Under the pieces are notes generated by a model. It made no database searches. It saw nothing but the letters and a program-made list of their open reading frames with translations, and was not told where the DNA came from. DNA of 24,528 nt from a virus: IMG/VR virus record IMGVR_UViG_3300000117_000237, positions 1 through 24,528 of that record; one strand, 5' to 3'. Positions 1 through 6,780 of the stretch are shown one piece after another (the stretch's first letter is position 1; every line of letters starts with the position of its first letter). The translations under genes were made by a program, and so were the position numbers.

Positions 1-897
1 AACAACGCCTGTTCTTGCACCACCTGATACTGGGTCTGCGCCCAATACAATAACATGTCTATCTGTATCACTAACTATGGTTTGTAATCCAACTGTAGGT
101 GATAAGTTTGCTCCGGCAAGCGTAGTAATATTTACAGCTCTTGCTGCAGTGCCACCTGATTCATCCCAATAAAAAATACCGCCACCCCTAGGGTGTAATA
201 TTAAATCTTCACCAAAGTTATCCGATGACCATAATCTTAATTGGTTAGCAAAGCTTAAGCTTGTAGAAGCTCCATAAGCACCTTGACCCCAAGTACCTGA
301 ACCAAATCCTGTAGATTGTATAAACACATCCAAACCTACAGTTAATTGATAAGCTGCATCAACTCCTGAGCCGCCATTTCCTGTATCACTACCATTTGCT
401 GTAGCCGTTGCTGTAAAGGTAAATGTATTTGCACTTGGTACTGATACGACCTGATATTCTTGATTTAAAACGGCTGCAGTAATATTGCCGCCAAGAGTTG
501 TCGCACCGCTAAAAGTAACAAAGTCATTAACCACAACTCCGTGAGTAGAATCTGTTGCTGTAATAGTTGCAGAGCCGTTTGTCGCAGCAAAAGTTACACC
601 ATTGGTTGTTGTTGCTCTTATAGGAGTTATGTCGTTTAAGCTTGTGCCTTCAAGTATGTATGCTTTTAAATGCGTGCCGATATATAAGTATTTATTACCT
701 TCTAATGATATCCATGGAAATAGGTTACGACATGTACCTAAAAATGATGTAGCGGTTTGTTTTGTCCAACCGCCTATTTTTTCTACAAAGCCTTTACGAA
801 ACCTAACAAGAGAAGCATCAAACCAACCACCTGCATTAGTGTAACTGGTTCCTTCTCTGTCTATTCCTGCTTTAAATTGAAACTTTGCAAACGGCAT
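1..897 (-). CDS. Phage tail/stabilisation structural protein, partial (C-terminus beyond window)
   Basis: An open frame runs from an ATG at 897-895 to the window edge without a stop, giving 299 residues of an unfinished protein. It starts MPFAKFQFKAGIDREGTSY and continues with W-F-D and L-V-R-F-R-K-G motifs and a K-I-G-G-W motif. From memory this opening is typical of large virion proteins at the tail end of marine phage structural modules, perhaps related to P22 gp10-type tail accessory factors, but that link is uncertain. After about residue 100 it becomes rich in Thr, Ala, Gly and Asn with beta-strand character, and carries a stretch around 'VLGADPVSGGARTGV' near the cut. No signal peptide or membrane segment is seen. 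It follows the 142-residue virion protein after 10 bases. The Shine-Dalgarno is weak (AGAAGATGAAAC). Structural role is likely; the exact tail part is unknown. Confidence 0.75.
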   Translation of the reverse strand, partial: MPFAKFQFKAGIDREGTSYTNAGGWFDASLVRFRKGFVEKIGGWTKQTATSFLGTCRNLFPWISLEGNKYLYIGTHLKAYILEGTSLNDITPIRATTTNGVTFAATNGSATITATDSTHGVVVNDFVTFSGATTLGGNITAAVLNQEYQVVSVPSANTFTFTATATANGSDTGNGGSGVDAAYQLTVGLDVFIQSTGFGSGTWGQGAYGASTSLSFANQLRLWSSDNFGEDLILHPRGGGIFYWDESGGTAARAVNITTLAGANLSPTVGLQTIVSDTDRHVIVLGADPVSGGARTGVV

Positions 898-907
898 GTT
901 TCATCTT

Positions 908-1336
908 CTAAGCTATTCTTATAATAGCTGTGGCTGCTGCCTTAGCAGGAAATACAATAGTAAAATCACCTGCAGTAGAAGTTTTATCTCCACCAAAGTC
1001 AATGGTTGCTACTGATTTATCACTATTAGTATCGTTGTAAATCATACAGCCTCTAGCTGTAATCGTTGCTGTACTAAATGTTAAATCAGAAAAATCCGTT
1101 ACTGCAGTAGTACCAGTAGCTGACGGCGTTACATTAGTTAATGCAGCTCCGCCTGAAGTATAGTTAGTACCACTTGCTTGACCAGTTGTAGTAAAAGCAG
1201 TAGTAGTAGCACCTAAGGTAGCTGAACTTGTATATAAAGCCAGTTTAAAGCTGTTACCACTAGAATTAGTAAAGTTATGTGTTCCTGTCAAAAGCTCTAC
1301 TTTAAAGCTTGTTGTAAGAGTAGATGTAATTGCCAT
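908..1336 (-). CDS. Small virion/tail-fibre-like protein
   Basis: A 142-residue protein, unusually rich in Thr, Ser, Ala and Gly, with no Cys-rich or catalytic motif; a single Cys lies near residue 97. The opening MAITSTLTTSFKVELLTGTH and the segment 'FKLALYTSSATLGATT' match, from memory, a common family of small marine phage proteins usually annotated as structural or tail-fibre-like. The composition and alternating hydrophobic pattern suggest an all-beta fold. It sits between the 99-residue unknown and the truncated tail protein, within the connector/tail cluster, which supports a virion role. The start ATG at 1336 is preceded by AAAGGTATTTAAT, an acceptable ribosome binding site. No enzymatic function is indicated. 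It could instead be a head decoration protein. Confidence 0.65.
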   Translation of the reverse strand: MAITSTLTTSFKVELLTGTHNFTNSSGNSFKLALYTSSATLGATTTAFTTTGQASGTNYTSGGAALTNVTPSATGTTAVTDFSDLTFSTATITARGCMIYNDTNSDKSVATIDFGGDKTSTAGDFTIVFPAKAAATAIIRIA

Positions 1337-1337
1337 A

Positions 1338-1637
1338 TTAAATACCTTTTATTATTTTTGCTAAATCTTCGCTACCCCCACTAGATAAATCTTGTATTAA
1401 GGTAGCCTTATAAGATTTTAAAGCATTTTTAATATATATCAAACATACTTGGTAAATTAAATCTTGGTAGGCTCTAGCCTGTGCTTTTACATGTTCTTCA
1501 TTATCGTCTGAAAAACCAACTATTTTTTCTGTTAATTGCTTTGCCCAAAACTCAGGCGGATGGCCGCCAAACTTAGTTGTAGCCACTTCCACCATGCCCA
1601 ACTCAGGCACACCATCAGGTGTTATTTTGATTACCAT
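1338..1637 (-). CDS. Conserved-looking phage protein of unknown function
   Basis: A 99-residue protein I cannot assign. The first 35 residues hold 'ITPDGVPELGMVEVATT' and 'GGHPPEFWAKQ'. The second half is predicted helical (E-H-V-K-A-Q-A-R-A-Y-Q-D-L-I-Y-Q, then I-Y-I-K-N-A-L-K-S-Y), ending in K-I-I-K-G-I. There is no signal peptide, membrane segment or metal-binding cluster. Its start overlaps the end of the upstream Rossmann-like gene by 7 bases (1631-1637), so the two are likely translationally coupled. It lies between connector genes and the small virion protein, so an assembly or tail-completion role is possible, but this rests on position only. Confidence 0.6.
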   Translation of the reverse strand: MVIKITPDGVPELGMVEVATTKFGGHPPEFWAKQLTEKIVGFSDDNEEHVKAQARAYQDLIYQVCLIYIKNALKSYKATLIQDLSSGGSEDLAKIIKGI

Positions 1638-2362
1638 TTGTTTGGCTCGGGAGCTTTTAGGTGACTATCATACCTGTCTGCAATTTGCGGCAGTATTTGT
1701 TTTTTTTGAACTTTAAGCTCGCTTATTTTTTTTACTTCTAATCCATCTTTACCCTGAACAGGCACATAAGGGTCTTTTAAACGATGATATCCATACAGTC
1801 TTTGCTCGCCCGGTATGTTAGTGTCTAGCAATGAGCTACTAGATGCTACCTCAACTTGTATACCTTTTTCCATGCACTTTACTAGCCAAAACTCAACGCA
1901 AGCTCTACCTGCTTCTGCAAAATATAGGTTGTTCTTGTATGTAAAGTCTATACCAAATAACTTAATATTAGCCACATCATTCCAGTAAGCAAATGCAACA
2001 GCATAAGCCACTGTATTGTTTAAATAATGACAATTGGTTTCTTTAACTATTTCTTGTACAGGATATTCAACAAGGTTTTTACACCTTGCATCGTTTTCAC
2101 ATGTATAGATAGGCTTGTTGTGATTTGTTAGTAGCTCTTTCATGCAGTCAGTTTGTCCGCCTGCATCTTGTGTATCAAGAAACCTACTTGGTGGGTCCAT
2201 CATAAATACACGGTCATGAAATATTACTGAGGCTACAGCATTAATTGCCCACACCTCATCAAACTTTACGCTGTGTGATTTTGCTAGGTTGTAGTCAAAC
2301 CAACTTTTGCCTAGACCGACAATAGCTACAGTTTTACCTTTTAGTTTTTTGATTGGTTTCAT
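1631..2362 (-). CDS. Rossmann-like protein of unknown function in the tail module
   Basis: A 243-residue protein. It opens with a short basic stretch and then 'KTVAIVGLGKSWFDYN', a beta strand followed by a Gly-rich turn as in nucleotide-binding Rossmann folds. Further motifs are 'DEVWAINAVASVIFHDRVF' (about residues 35-53), 'MMDPPSRFLDTQDAGGQ', 'NNTVAYAVAFAYWN' and 'IKLFGIDFTY', then 'RLYGYHRLKDPYVP' near residue 190. I recall close relatives in marine phages without a proven function. The layout faintly recalls DUF115/MptE-like or glycosyltransferase-associated Rossmann proteins, which is a guess. It is soluble, has five Cys residues that form no zinc motif, and has a Lys-rich C-terminus. 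The ATG at 2362 is preceded by AAGGAGAGATAAT, a good ribosome binding site. Sitting among structural genes, it might modify a virion or host surface component. Confidence 0.65.
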   Translation of the reverse strand: MKPIKKLKGKTVAIVGLGKSWFDYNLAKSHSVKFDEVWAINAVASVIFHDRVFMMDPPSRFLDTQDAGGQTDCMKELLTNHNKPIYTCENDARCKNLVEYPVQEIVKETNCHYLNNTVAYAVAFAYWNDVANIKLFGIDFTYKNNLYFAEAGRACVEFWLVKCMEKGIQVEVASSSSLLDTNIPGEQRLYGYHRLKDPYVPVQGKDGLEVKKISELKVQKKQILPQIADRYDSHLKAPEPNKW

Positions 2363-2384
2363 ATTATCTCTCCTTAACTGAAAC

Positions 2385-3032
2385 TTATGTTACATTTGTT
2401 CTTAGCGAATCATACCTCATTTCATCCCTAGTATCTCTTCCTTCACCTAGGTTCTTTAATCTTAGTAAACTTTCTTTAAATCTTGCTTCATATAAACCAA
2501 TATCGTTTGGGTCTAGTTTTAAAAATACTGCACCCTCTAATAAACAACCGTATAGCAGGGTGTCAGGTGCATCTGTAGATAAATATGTGGTTCCTGAGTC
2601 TCCGCCTGCTGTTAATGATGCAGGCTGTGCTAAATAATGCAACTCCATAGAATAGTTTGTGTCAGGAACAGGAGCTATTTCAAAACTTGTTTGGTCAAAT
2701 ATTGCGTAATATCTTGGCTTGCCTCTTGTTGTAGTGTCAGTAACAAATTCTTTTATGAAAGAATTATGTTTCAAATCTAAGTAATCATAATTGTTTGAGC
2801 TTATTACAGCCAAAGAAAATGGTGCTAAAAAGTCTGATGGTGTTGTTAAAAATCTATTGTCCTGTGAGACATTGCCCTGCACATTTTTTCTTTGGTCAGG
2901 TATTTGGACTGATTTAAGTATTCTTTCTTCTGCTTGTAAAATTATAGTGTTTAAATTATTAACAAAAGTAGTCTCATCAGACTCTAAGTAATCTTGTATC
3001 GTAGTTTTGAGTGTAGCTAATGTAAAACTCAT
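2385..3032 (-). CDS. Head-tail adaptor-like protein
   Basis: A 215-residue protein with the look of a phage adaptor/connector. It has an N-terminal helical part (T-L-K-T-T-I-Q-D-Y-L-E-S-D-E at about 8-21, then I-I-L-Q-A-E-E-R-I-L-K), followed by a beta-rich middle ('RFLTTPSDFLAPFSLAVI', 'RGKPRYYAIFDQTSFEIAP', 'YSMELHYLAQPASL'), and a C-terminal helix around 'LEGAVFLKLDPNDIGLYEARF'. This order, with a L-T-T-P-x-D-F-L motif and P-V-P-D strand, is what I associate with the phage adaptor family of podovirus-like connectors (P22 gp4-like by role). It overlaps the zinc-ribbon gene upstream by ATGA (3029-3032). A second adaptor-like gene lies at 3346-4041, so the connector probably has two layers. 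The role is inferred from pattern and context. Confidence 0.65.
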   Translation of the reverse strand: MSFTLATLKTTIQDYLESDETTFVNNLNTIILQAEERILKSVQIPDQRKNVQGNVSQDNRFLTTPSDFLAPFSLAVISSNNYDYLDLKHNSFIKEFVTDTTTRGKPRYYAIFDQTSFEIAPVPDTNYSMELHYLAQPASLTAGGDSGTTYLSTDAPDTLLYGCLLEGAVFLKLDPNDIGLYEARFKESLLRLKNLGEGRDTRDEMRYDSLRTNVT

Positions 3033-3346
3033 GATGTTGTTATTGTAACTGTACCTAAAGCACTTGTCATGCTGTCAGGAATAGTTAATTTTTTTCCTAT
3101 AATGCCTAAGTCGTAATTGGTATACACAATAAAACTTGTTGGAGAAACACTTGTGTCAGGCCTTGGCTCTCTAACCGCCTGTGGGTCTACTACATTTTTT
3201 ACTGGTTCTAATTGTGGGTGTTTGGATTCATAGCACTCAGGACATGTTTTTAAACCGTTCCATTCTTTGCGTAGCTCTCTAAGGCCATATCTAAAGCCAC
3301 ATCTATCGCAAATTGCGTAAGCGTTTTTGTTAGATGCAAAAGCCAT
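3029..3346 (-). CDS. Zinc-ribbon phage protein
   Basis: A 105-residue protein with a clear N-terminal zinc-ribbon signature: C13-x-x-C16 (CDRCGFRY) and C35-x-x-C38 (CPECYESKHPQ), with a His nearby at 43. Four cysteines at this spacing normally bind one structural zinc. After a Pro-rich linker (about residues 44-70) the C-terminus ('DLGIIGKKLTIP', 'ALGTVTITTS') looks beta-stranded. It is coupled on both sides: TAATG with the upstream adaptor-like gene (3344-3348) and ATGA with the downstream one (3029-3032). Being embedded between two adaptor-like genes suggests a connector or tail-completion factor, or a small DNA-binding protein that acts at the packaged DNA end. No enzyme activity is suggested. 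From memory, relatives occur at the same place in marine phages. Confidence 0.65.
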   Translation of the reverse strand: MAFASNKNAYAICDRCGFRYGLRELRKEWNGLKTCPECYESKHPQLEPVKNVVDPQAVREPRPDTSVSPTSFIVYTNYDLGIIGKKLTIPDSMTSALGTVTITTS

Positions 3347-4041
3347 TATGCAATGTTATAGCTTGATATGTCAGGTGTTATGCTGAAAGATGCTCTGTCT
3401 TCATCTGTGTCTAAAGCTCTTTGGAACTCTTCTTCATATATCTGTTTCAGCAATCCAGTTCTATCAGGACTCTTTTTAATTGATATATAGTAAGCAAGAC
3501 CTGCTGCTAGGCATGGATAAAACCTAAATGGTAGCTGTAATGTATTAGTAGCTGCATCTACATCATCCATTCTTGTAAGCACGTTTAAGTGTACTGTGTA
3601 TGTGCTGCTTGCATCCGGGGTTGGATATACACTTATTGTTGGTGATATTTGTTTATCAACAAAAAACTGTAAAGGTGTGCCTGTTGTAGATTTGTTAGGT
3701 ACGGCTGAGTAATCACTTCTTGATAACCTAGTCATCTGTATATCTGAGTTTTCAGAATTTACAGTTTGTCTCATAAAAGCATCTAGCACATCAATTGCTG
3801 CAGTGCTGTTTGTTGAGTCAACATTATAAGATGTTGTACCTGCAACCATAGCTATTGTTTTTTCTTGTATAGTCCATTGATTAAGACCACGATTTGCCCA
3901 TTCAGCTAACAATAAATTTAAACTTCTTCTAGCTGTTTTAAGGTCGTAAGCAGTTCTTAGCTCTAATCCACATCTTTCAAATGCTTCTTCAATGTAATCA
4001 GCTACATCTAATTCAAAGTTTTTTGAGCCTGATACTGCCAT
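3346..4041 (-). CDS. Head-tail connector/tail tubular-like protein
   Basis: A 231-residue protein. The N-terminal third is helical: 'DVADYIEEAFERCGLELRT' (about 12-30), then 'KTARRSLNLLLAEWANRGLN'. The middle is beta-rich, with 'TTSYNVDSTNSTAAIDVLDAF' split by short loops and 'PLQFFVDKQISPTISVYPTP', and a C-terminal helical region follows ('YPCLAAGLAYYISIKKSPDR', 'QIYEEEFQRALDTDEDRAS'). A helical bundle around a strand region is typical of podovirus-type tail tubular/connector proteins that bind below the portal, and I recognise the opening as common in marine phages. It lies 3 bases after the small GGGK-rich gene. Start ATG 4041 is preceded by AAGAAGTAAATT. Whether it corresponds to T7 gp11 or P22 gp4 by role cannot be decided from sequence alone. 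Confidence 0.65.
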   Translation of the reverse strand: MAVSGSKNFELDVADYIEEAFERCGLELRTAYDLKTARRSLNLLLAEWANRGLNQWTIQEKTIAMVAGTTSYNVDSTNSTAAIDVLDAFMRQTVNSENSDIQMTRLSRSDYSAVPNKSTTGTPLQFFVDKQISPTISVYPTPDASSTYTVHLNVLTRMDDVDAATNTLQLPFRFYPCLAAGLAYYISIKKSPDRTGLLKQIYEEEFQRALDTDEDRASFSITPDISSYNIA

Positions 4042-4044
4042 AAT

Positions 4045-4284
4045 TTACTTCTTAAGTTTTCCGCCTCTACCAAGTTTTTTAACGCCTGCTTTACCGCCCA
4101 TACGCATTTTTTTAACGCCTGCTTTACCGCCACCCATCATTTTAACAACACCTGATTTTGGCATAGCTCCACCGCCTGCCATTTTAACAACACTGCTATC
4201 TTTCATGGATTTAGCTAATTCAGACTTATCTGAGTTTGATAAGCTGCCTACTAATTTTTTTAAACCTTTTAATGATTTTGCCAT
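4045..4284 (-). CDS. Short basic Gly/Lys-repeat protein
   Basis: A 79-residue, strongly basic, low-complexity protein. The N-terminal half is helical and charged (S-L-K-G-L-K-K-L-V-G-S-L); the second half has repeating units of the type M-x-G-G-(G)-K-A-G-V-K-K-(M/L), twice almost identical, plus 'VVKMAGGGAMP' and 'VVKMMGGGKAG'. There are no acidic clusters in the repeat half. It starts within a TAATG overlap with the gene upstream (4282-4286) and has one of five small basic genes as near neighbour. I infer a nucleic-acid-binding or capsid-interior role, by charge only; no family is recognised with confidence. The repeat is visible at DNA level as a 24-base direct repeat. Confidence 0.6.
   Translation of the reverse strand: MAKSLKGLKKLVGSLSNSDKSELAKSMKDSSVVKMAGGGAMPKSGVVKMMGGGKAGVKKMRMGGKAGVKKLGRGGKLKK
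4075..4131. repeat. 24-base direct repeat inside the Gly/Lys-rich gene
   Basis: Positions 4075-4098 and 4108-4131 are identical (six T followed by aacgcctgctttaccgcc on the plus strand), separated by 9 bases. On the coding strand they encode G-G-K-A-G-V-K-K. Identity at the DNA level, including synonymous positions, suggests recent tandem duplication rather than only protein-level constraint. Confidence 0.85.
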
Positions 4285-4778
4285 TATTTACTCCTTCTAT
4301 TTAAAATATTTTGGAAATCTTCTACATTCCAATTATTATAATAACCTATTTTTTGCAATCTTTCAGACGCTTTGTTTAATTCATCTAATCTTTGCATAAA
4401 GACCATATTATAGCTTTCTTCAAAATGCGGCTCAAAGTGTTCTTGCTCTACCACTTCTTTAGCTTCATGGTCTTGATGAAAGCCCATTACCCATAGGTTA
4501 TGCTCTTTTAGATAAGAGTTTAACATCAATATTCTGCTATCAAAATGAAAAGCATCAACATCCATGTTTAAATCACAATATATGACAACATCCTTATCTT
4601 TAGGAAAATCTTTGCTTATATCAATTAAATCTGTCCAGTAAATACACTTAGACAAAACTACGTTTGCTTTTTCTGTTTCCCACGTTTTTTTAGCAAAAGG
4701 ACATACAGGGTCTTCGGTTTCTAAAACCTCTTTAGACCAATCTCTTATTTCTTCTTGAATAGAAGCTTGCGTAATCAT
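4284..4778 (-). CDS. Unknown soluble phage protein with CPFAKKTW motif
   Basis: A 164-residue acidic protein with no signal or membrane segment. Residues about 24-33 read DPVCPFAKKT(W), a motif I remember from unassigned marine phage proteins and loosely from DUF1415. It is followed by alternating strands and helices ('VVLSKCIYWTDLIDI', 'DVVIYCDLNMDVDAFHFD', 'HNLWVMGFHQDHEAKEVVE') and a helical C-terminus rich in Glu, Asn and Arg. The 'GFHQDHE' segment with nearby His and Asp residues could bind metal, but no known active site is complete. It is linked by ATGA to the 81-residue basic gene upstream (4775-4778) and by TAATG to the Gly/Lys-rich gene downstream. No function can be named. Confidence 0.6.
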   Translation of the reverse strand: MITQASIQEEIRDWSKEVLETEDPVCPFAKKTWETEKANVVLSKCIYWTDLIDISKDFPKDKDVVIYCDLNMDVDAFHFDSRILMLNSYLKEHNLWVMGFHQDHEAKEVVEQEHFEPHFEESYNMVFMQRLDELNKASERLQKIGYYNNWNVEDFQNILNRRSK

Positions 4779-5020
4779 TTTGCAAATGTTTTTACATTGG
4801 TTGGCTTGCCGCCAACTCCTTGTTTTTTTGACCTTTTTCTACTTACTGCTGATTTTTTTTCTGACTTAGACATTCTATTAGCAACGGCCTTGGGTACGCA
4901 TTTAGGATATTTTCTTTTAGAGCCTTTGGCTTTTTTTCTACCACAACTCTCATAGCCACCACCTTTTTTTGGCGAACCTATATCGACCCACTCTTCTTTA
5001 AACCACTTACCTAAACCCAT
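4775..5020 (-). CDS. Small Lys/Arg-rich protein of a marine-virus basic family
   Basis: An 81-residue very basic protein. The N-terminus is a short conserved-looking block, 'GLGKWFKEEWVDIGSPKKGG', then 'YESCGRKKAKGSKRKYPKC' with two cysteines, and the tail is 'SEKKSAVSRKRSKKQG' ending in 'GGKPTNVKTFAK'. I recognise this as a recurrent short family in phages and large DNA viruses (DUF5872/DUF6321-like names come to mind, assignment uncertain). It is coupled to genes on both sides by stop/start overlap (TAATG at 5018-5022, ATGA at 4775-4778). Charge and size suggest DNA binding or neutralisation inside the head, or an internal virion protein; this is inference. Confidence 0.65.
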   Translation of the reverse strand: MGLGKWFKEEWVDIGSPKKGGGYESCGRKKAKGSKRKYPKCVPKAVANRMSKSEKKSAVSRKRSKKQGVGGKPTNVKTFAK

Positions 5021-5292
5021 TACCTGCCACGCATTTTCGTTGTTTTTCTACGAGGTTCCATTACAGCTCCACAGCCACGAGCAATAAAACCGTTATTACC
5101 TTTTTCAATAATACCACCTGTTGCAGCTTTTTTAGCTCCTGAATATTTACCACCTCTTTTCTTGTATGTTTTTACAAGCCATGAGTTTGCATAAGCAGAC
5201 GGGTACACATCAAATTTTCTTTTTGCTTCTGATTTTACTCGGCTATATAAACTTTTATTCGTTACATTACTTGGTACGCTTGATTTTGCCAT
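5020..5292 (-). CDS. Small basic protein of a marine-virus family
   Basis: With the ATG at 5292-5290 the protein is 90 residues, starting MAKSSVPSNVTNKSLYSRV. I prefer this start over the in-frame GTG at 5304, because the ATG sits in a TAATG overlap with the upstream gene's stop, as elsewhere in this operon. The middle carries 'KRKFDVYPSAYANSWLVKTY' followed by K-K-R-G-G-K-Y, a helix-turn motif seen in small basic proteins of phages and giant viruses. The C-terminus has 'ARGCGAVMEPRRKTTKMRGR', a tail that recurs in marine phage proteins. It is strongly basic with no membrane segment. Together with its two neighbours it forms a block of small cationic proteins expressed with virion genes, so a packaged DNA-associated role is possible. 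Confidence 0.65.
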   Translation of the reverse strand: MAKSSVPSNVTNKSLYSRVKSEAKRKFDVYPSAYANSWLVKTYKKRGGKYSGAKKAATGGIIEKGNNGFIARGCGAVMEPRRKTTKMRGR

Positions 5293-5600
5293 TAGCACTT
5301 CCACCTTTTTCTTGCTTGCCTAATTCTTGAATTAGGGTCATTTCTAGTTTTAGCAGAGCTACGCTTTAATTGTCCAAGCGACCTTGCACAATAAGACTTG
5401 CGTCTTTTTGCGGCTTTGCTACCTTTTTTAACTTTGCCTGTTACGGCTGTTTTGAGTTTTGACCCGGGATTAGCTTTTCTATAAGCTTTTACACCCTTTT
5501 TGGTCATGCCTGCACCGGACTTGGTAGGGCGGTAATTACCGCCCTTTCCAGTCGTTTTTTTTATAGGCTTGGCTTTTTTTCTTGGCTTTTTAGCTGCCAT
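5292..5600 (-). CDS. Highly basic protein with 'SYCARSLGQL' core
   Basis: A 102-residue protein with about one third Lys plus Arg. The first 30 residues are an almost pure Lys/Gly/Thr/Pro tail ('KKPRKKAKPIKKTTGKGG'). The core reads 'SGAGMTKKGVKAYRKANPGS', then 'LKTAVTGKVKKGSKAAKRRK' and 'SYCARSLGQLKRSS', ending in 'RIRQARKRWKC'. I recall this core from a short family in marine phages (DUF6321-like, name not certain). The stop overlaps the next start (TAATG, 5290-5294). A histone-like tail plus compact conserved core fits DNA condensation in the capsid or interference with host nucleic acids; neither is shown. There is an 8-base gap to the virion protein upstream. Confidence 0.65.
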   Translation of the reverse strand: MAAKKPRKKAKPIKKTTGKGGNYRPTKSGAGMTKKGVKAYRKANPGSKLKTAVTGKVKKGSKAAKRRKSYCARSLGQLKRSSAKTRNDPNSRIRQARKRWKC

Positions 5601-5608
5601 TACAAATT

Positions 5609-6016
5609 TTAACCGTAGTTTTTAATTAGCGTAAGAACTATGACATAGGTATCACCACTGGTATGACCTGTTGTGGTTAAAGCTATATCACCTGTTTTTC
5701 CACTAGCTGCAGCAGTATTTAGAATACCGCCAAACTCAGTAAAATCTTCCGAGTCTGCATAGTCAGAATTTAAGTCCCAACATACAGTATTGGTATCGGC
5801 AACCCATAATAGTCTTGCACTCATACCAAAAGTAGAATAAACAATTTTTGCAAGCTTTACGCCTGTACAAGCCTGTCCATTACTACTTGAGCTTAAAGCA
5901 CTTACATCTACTTTCGTTACCGCAGATTCTCCTGTGCCATCAGAAGTATTTGTAAGTTGAATTACAGCCAGTCTTTCACCATCCACTATTGTTGTTGATG
6001 TTACTGCGTCTGCCAT
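5609..6016 (-). CDS. Small virion protein, beta-rich
   Basis: A 135-residue protein dominated by Thr, Ser, Ala, Gly and Val, with alternating strand-like segments ('GERLAVIQLTNTSDGTGES', 'VKLAKIVYSTFGMSARLLW', 'DTYVIVLTLIKNYG'). The opening 'MADAVTSTTIVDGERL' and the closing V-L-T-L-I-K-N-Y-G are, as I recall, typical for a small structural protein family in marine phages that lies downstream of the capsid. There are no enzyme motifs, signal peptide or membrane segment. The start ATG has a strong ribosome binding site (AAGGAGTAAATT) that closely resembles those of other virion genes here, consistent with high expression. It could be a head decoration or neck protein. Confidence 0.65.
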   Translation of the reverse strand: MADAVTSTTIVDGERLAVIQLTNTSDGTGESAVTKVDVSALSSSSNGQACTGVKLAKIVYSTFGMSARLLWVADTNTVCWDLNSDYADSEDFTEFGGILNTAAASGKTGDIALTTTGHTSGDTYVIVLTLIKNYG

Positions 6017-6026
6017 AATTTACTCC

Positions 6027-6647
6027 TTATGATGCGATATCGTAGCCAGTTATCTCAATTAAGAAACGACCTGCTGTATAAGCTGCATGACCTGTACCTT
6101 GGCCTACAAGATATAAATATTGGTCTGCTGCAATGTCTCCACCTGCTACCATAGTACCTGCTGAAGCTGCACCTGCATTTATAACTTGTGTTTCTGTTAA
6201 ATCACCAATAGCTGTGTCATTAACACCTGTGCCTTCAGTAGCAGAGTATAAATCTATATCTGTACCACCGCCTGCAGGGGTTTCTAAACAAGTCATCGTA
6301 ACTCCAAAAACAGTTCCTTGGTTTACAGTAGTCACCTGACCAATGTAAGCAACGCCTGAACCATCTTTACCAATAATATCGCCTGCAGTACCACCATCTC
6401 TTAAACCTGTTAAATCAATCATAATTTTTGTTTTAACAATGTTTACGTTGGTATCGGTATCACTTTTTAGACGTTCTACCTGAGTAACATATACTGCTGC
6501 TGTGCCTTCTATACCCGCACCGCCAACAGCTTCTGCTGACATTTTATTGCCACTTGTGATTGTAACTACGCCAGTCGTAGCGTTTTTTGAAATAGTCTCA
6601 AAACCATTTTCGGACCTTACCGGACCGCTAAATGTTGTATTTGCCAT
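6027..6647 (-). CDS. Virion structural protein (decoration-like)
   Basis: A 206-residue Gly/Thr/Ala-rich protein beginning 'MANTTFSGPVRSENGFETIS', an opening I recognise from abundant virion proteins of marine podo- and siphoviruses. The body contains regular beta-type stretches ('TGVVTITSGNKMSAEAV', 'AAVYVTQVERLKSDTDTN', 'VFGVTMTCLETPAGGG') and the C-terminus 'AAYTAGRFLIEITGYDIAS'. It is the first gene after the terminator at 6757-6780 and has the best Shine-Dalgarno of the region (AGGAGGAAATT before ATG), so it is probably made in large amounts, as expected of a decoration or major tail/neck component. The exact virion location is unknown. The 110-base leader upstream has a long hairpin. 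Confidence 0.7.
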   Translation of the reverse strand: MANTTFSGPVRSENGFETISKNATTGVVTITSGNKMSAEAVGGAGIEGTAAVYVTQVERLKSDTDTNVNIVKTKIMIDLTGLRDGGTAGDIIGKDGSGVAYIGQVTTVNQGTVFGVTMTCLETPAGGGTDIDLYSATEGTGVNDTAIGDLTETQVINAGAASAGTMVAGGDIAADQYLYLVGQGTGHAAYTAGRFLIEITGYDIAS

Positions 6648-6668
6648 AATTTCCTCCTAAGGAAATAA

Positions 6669-6710
6669 GTTTTACCATCTTGGCTTGTCTGCTAGGTCAG
6701 TTGGTAAAAC
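6669..6710 (-). promoter_or_regulatory. Leader hairpin between capsid terminator and next virion gene
   Basis: A perfect 9-base inverted repeat, gttttacca (6669-6677) and tggtaaaac (6702-6710), encloses a 24-base loop. It lies between the capsid terminator and the strong ribosome binding site of the 206-residue gene, 22 bases before its start codon. No T-run follows on the minus strand, so it is not an intrinsic terminator. It could protect a processed mRNA 5' end or control translation. A TATACAAT-like element at about 6735-6742 (minus strand) might be a promoter -10, but no matching -35 is evident. Confidence 0.4.
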
Positions 6711-6756
6711 AAGTTAATTAATCCTAGTCCTCTGATTGTATATTAGTTTAAACAAT

Positions 6757-6780
6757 AAAAAAAGGGAGCCGAAGCTCCCC
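6757..6780 (-). terminator. Rho-independent terminator after the major capsid gene
   Basis: Read on the minus strand, GGGAGC-TTCG-GCTCCC forms a 6-bp GC-rich stem (6774-6779 with 6764-6769) closed by the very stable TTCG tetraloop, followed directly by seven T (6763-6757). It lies 19 bases after the capsid stop at 6799. This is the only textbook intrinsic terminator I see in the window. It should cut or reduce transcription from the head genes into the tail genes. Confidence 0.9.

Noticed and set aside
602-844. 80-codon plus-strand frame at the left end
   Set aside because: Opposite the truncated tail gene, whose opening is recognisable; every supported gene is on the minus strand.
5293-5304. 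GTG start extending the 90-residue basic protein by four residues
   Set aside because: The ATG in a TAATG overlap is more consistent with neighbours.
6669-6725. tRNA-like plus-strand stretch (gctaggtcagttggtaaaac resembles a D-arm)
   Set aside because: No anticodon arm, T-arm or acceptor stem can be built; better explained as one arm of the leader hairpin.
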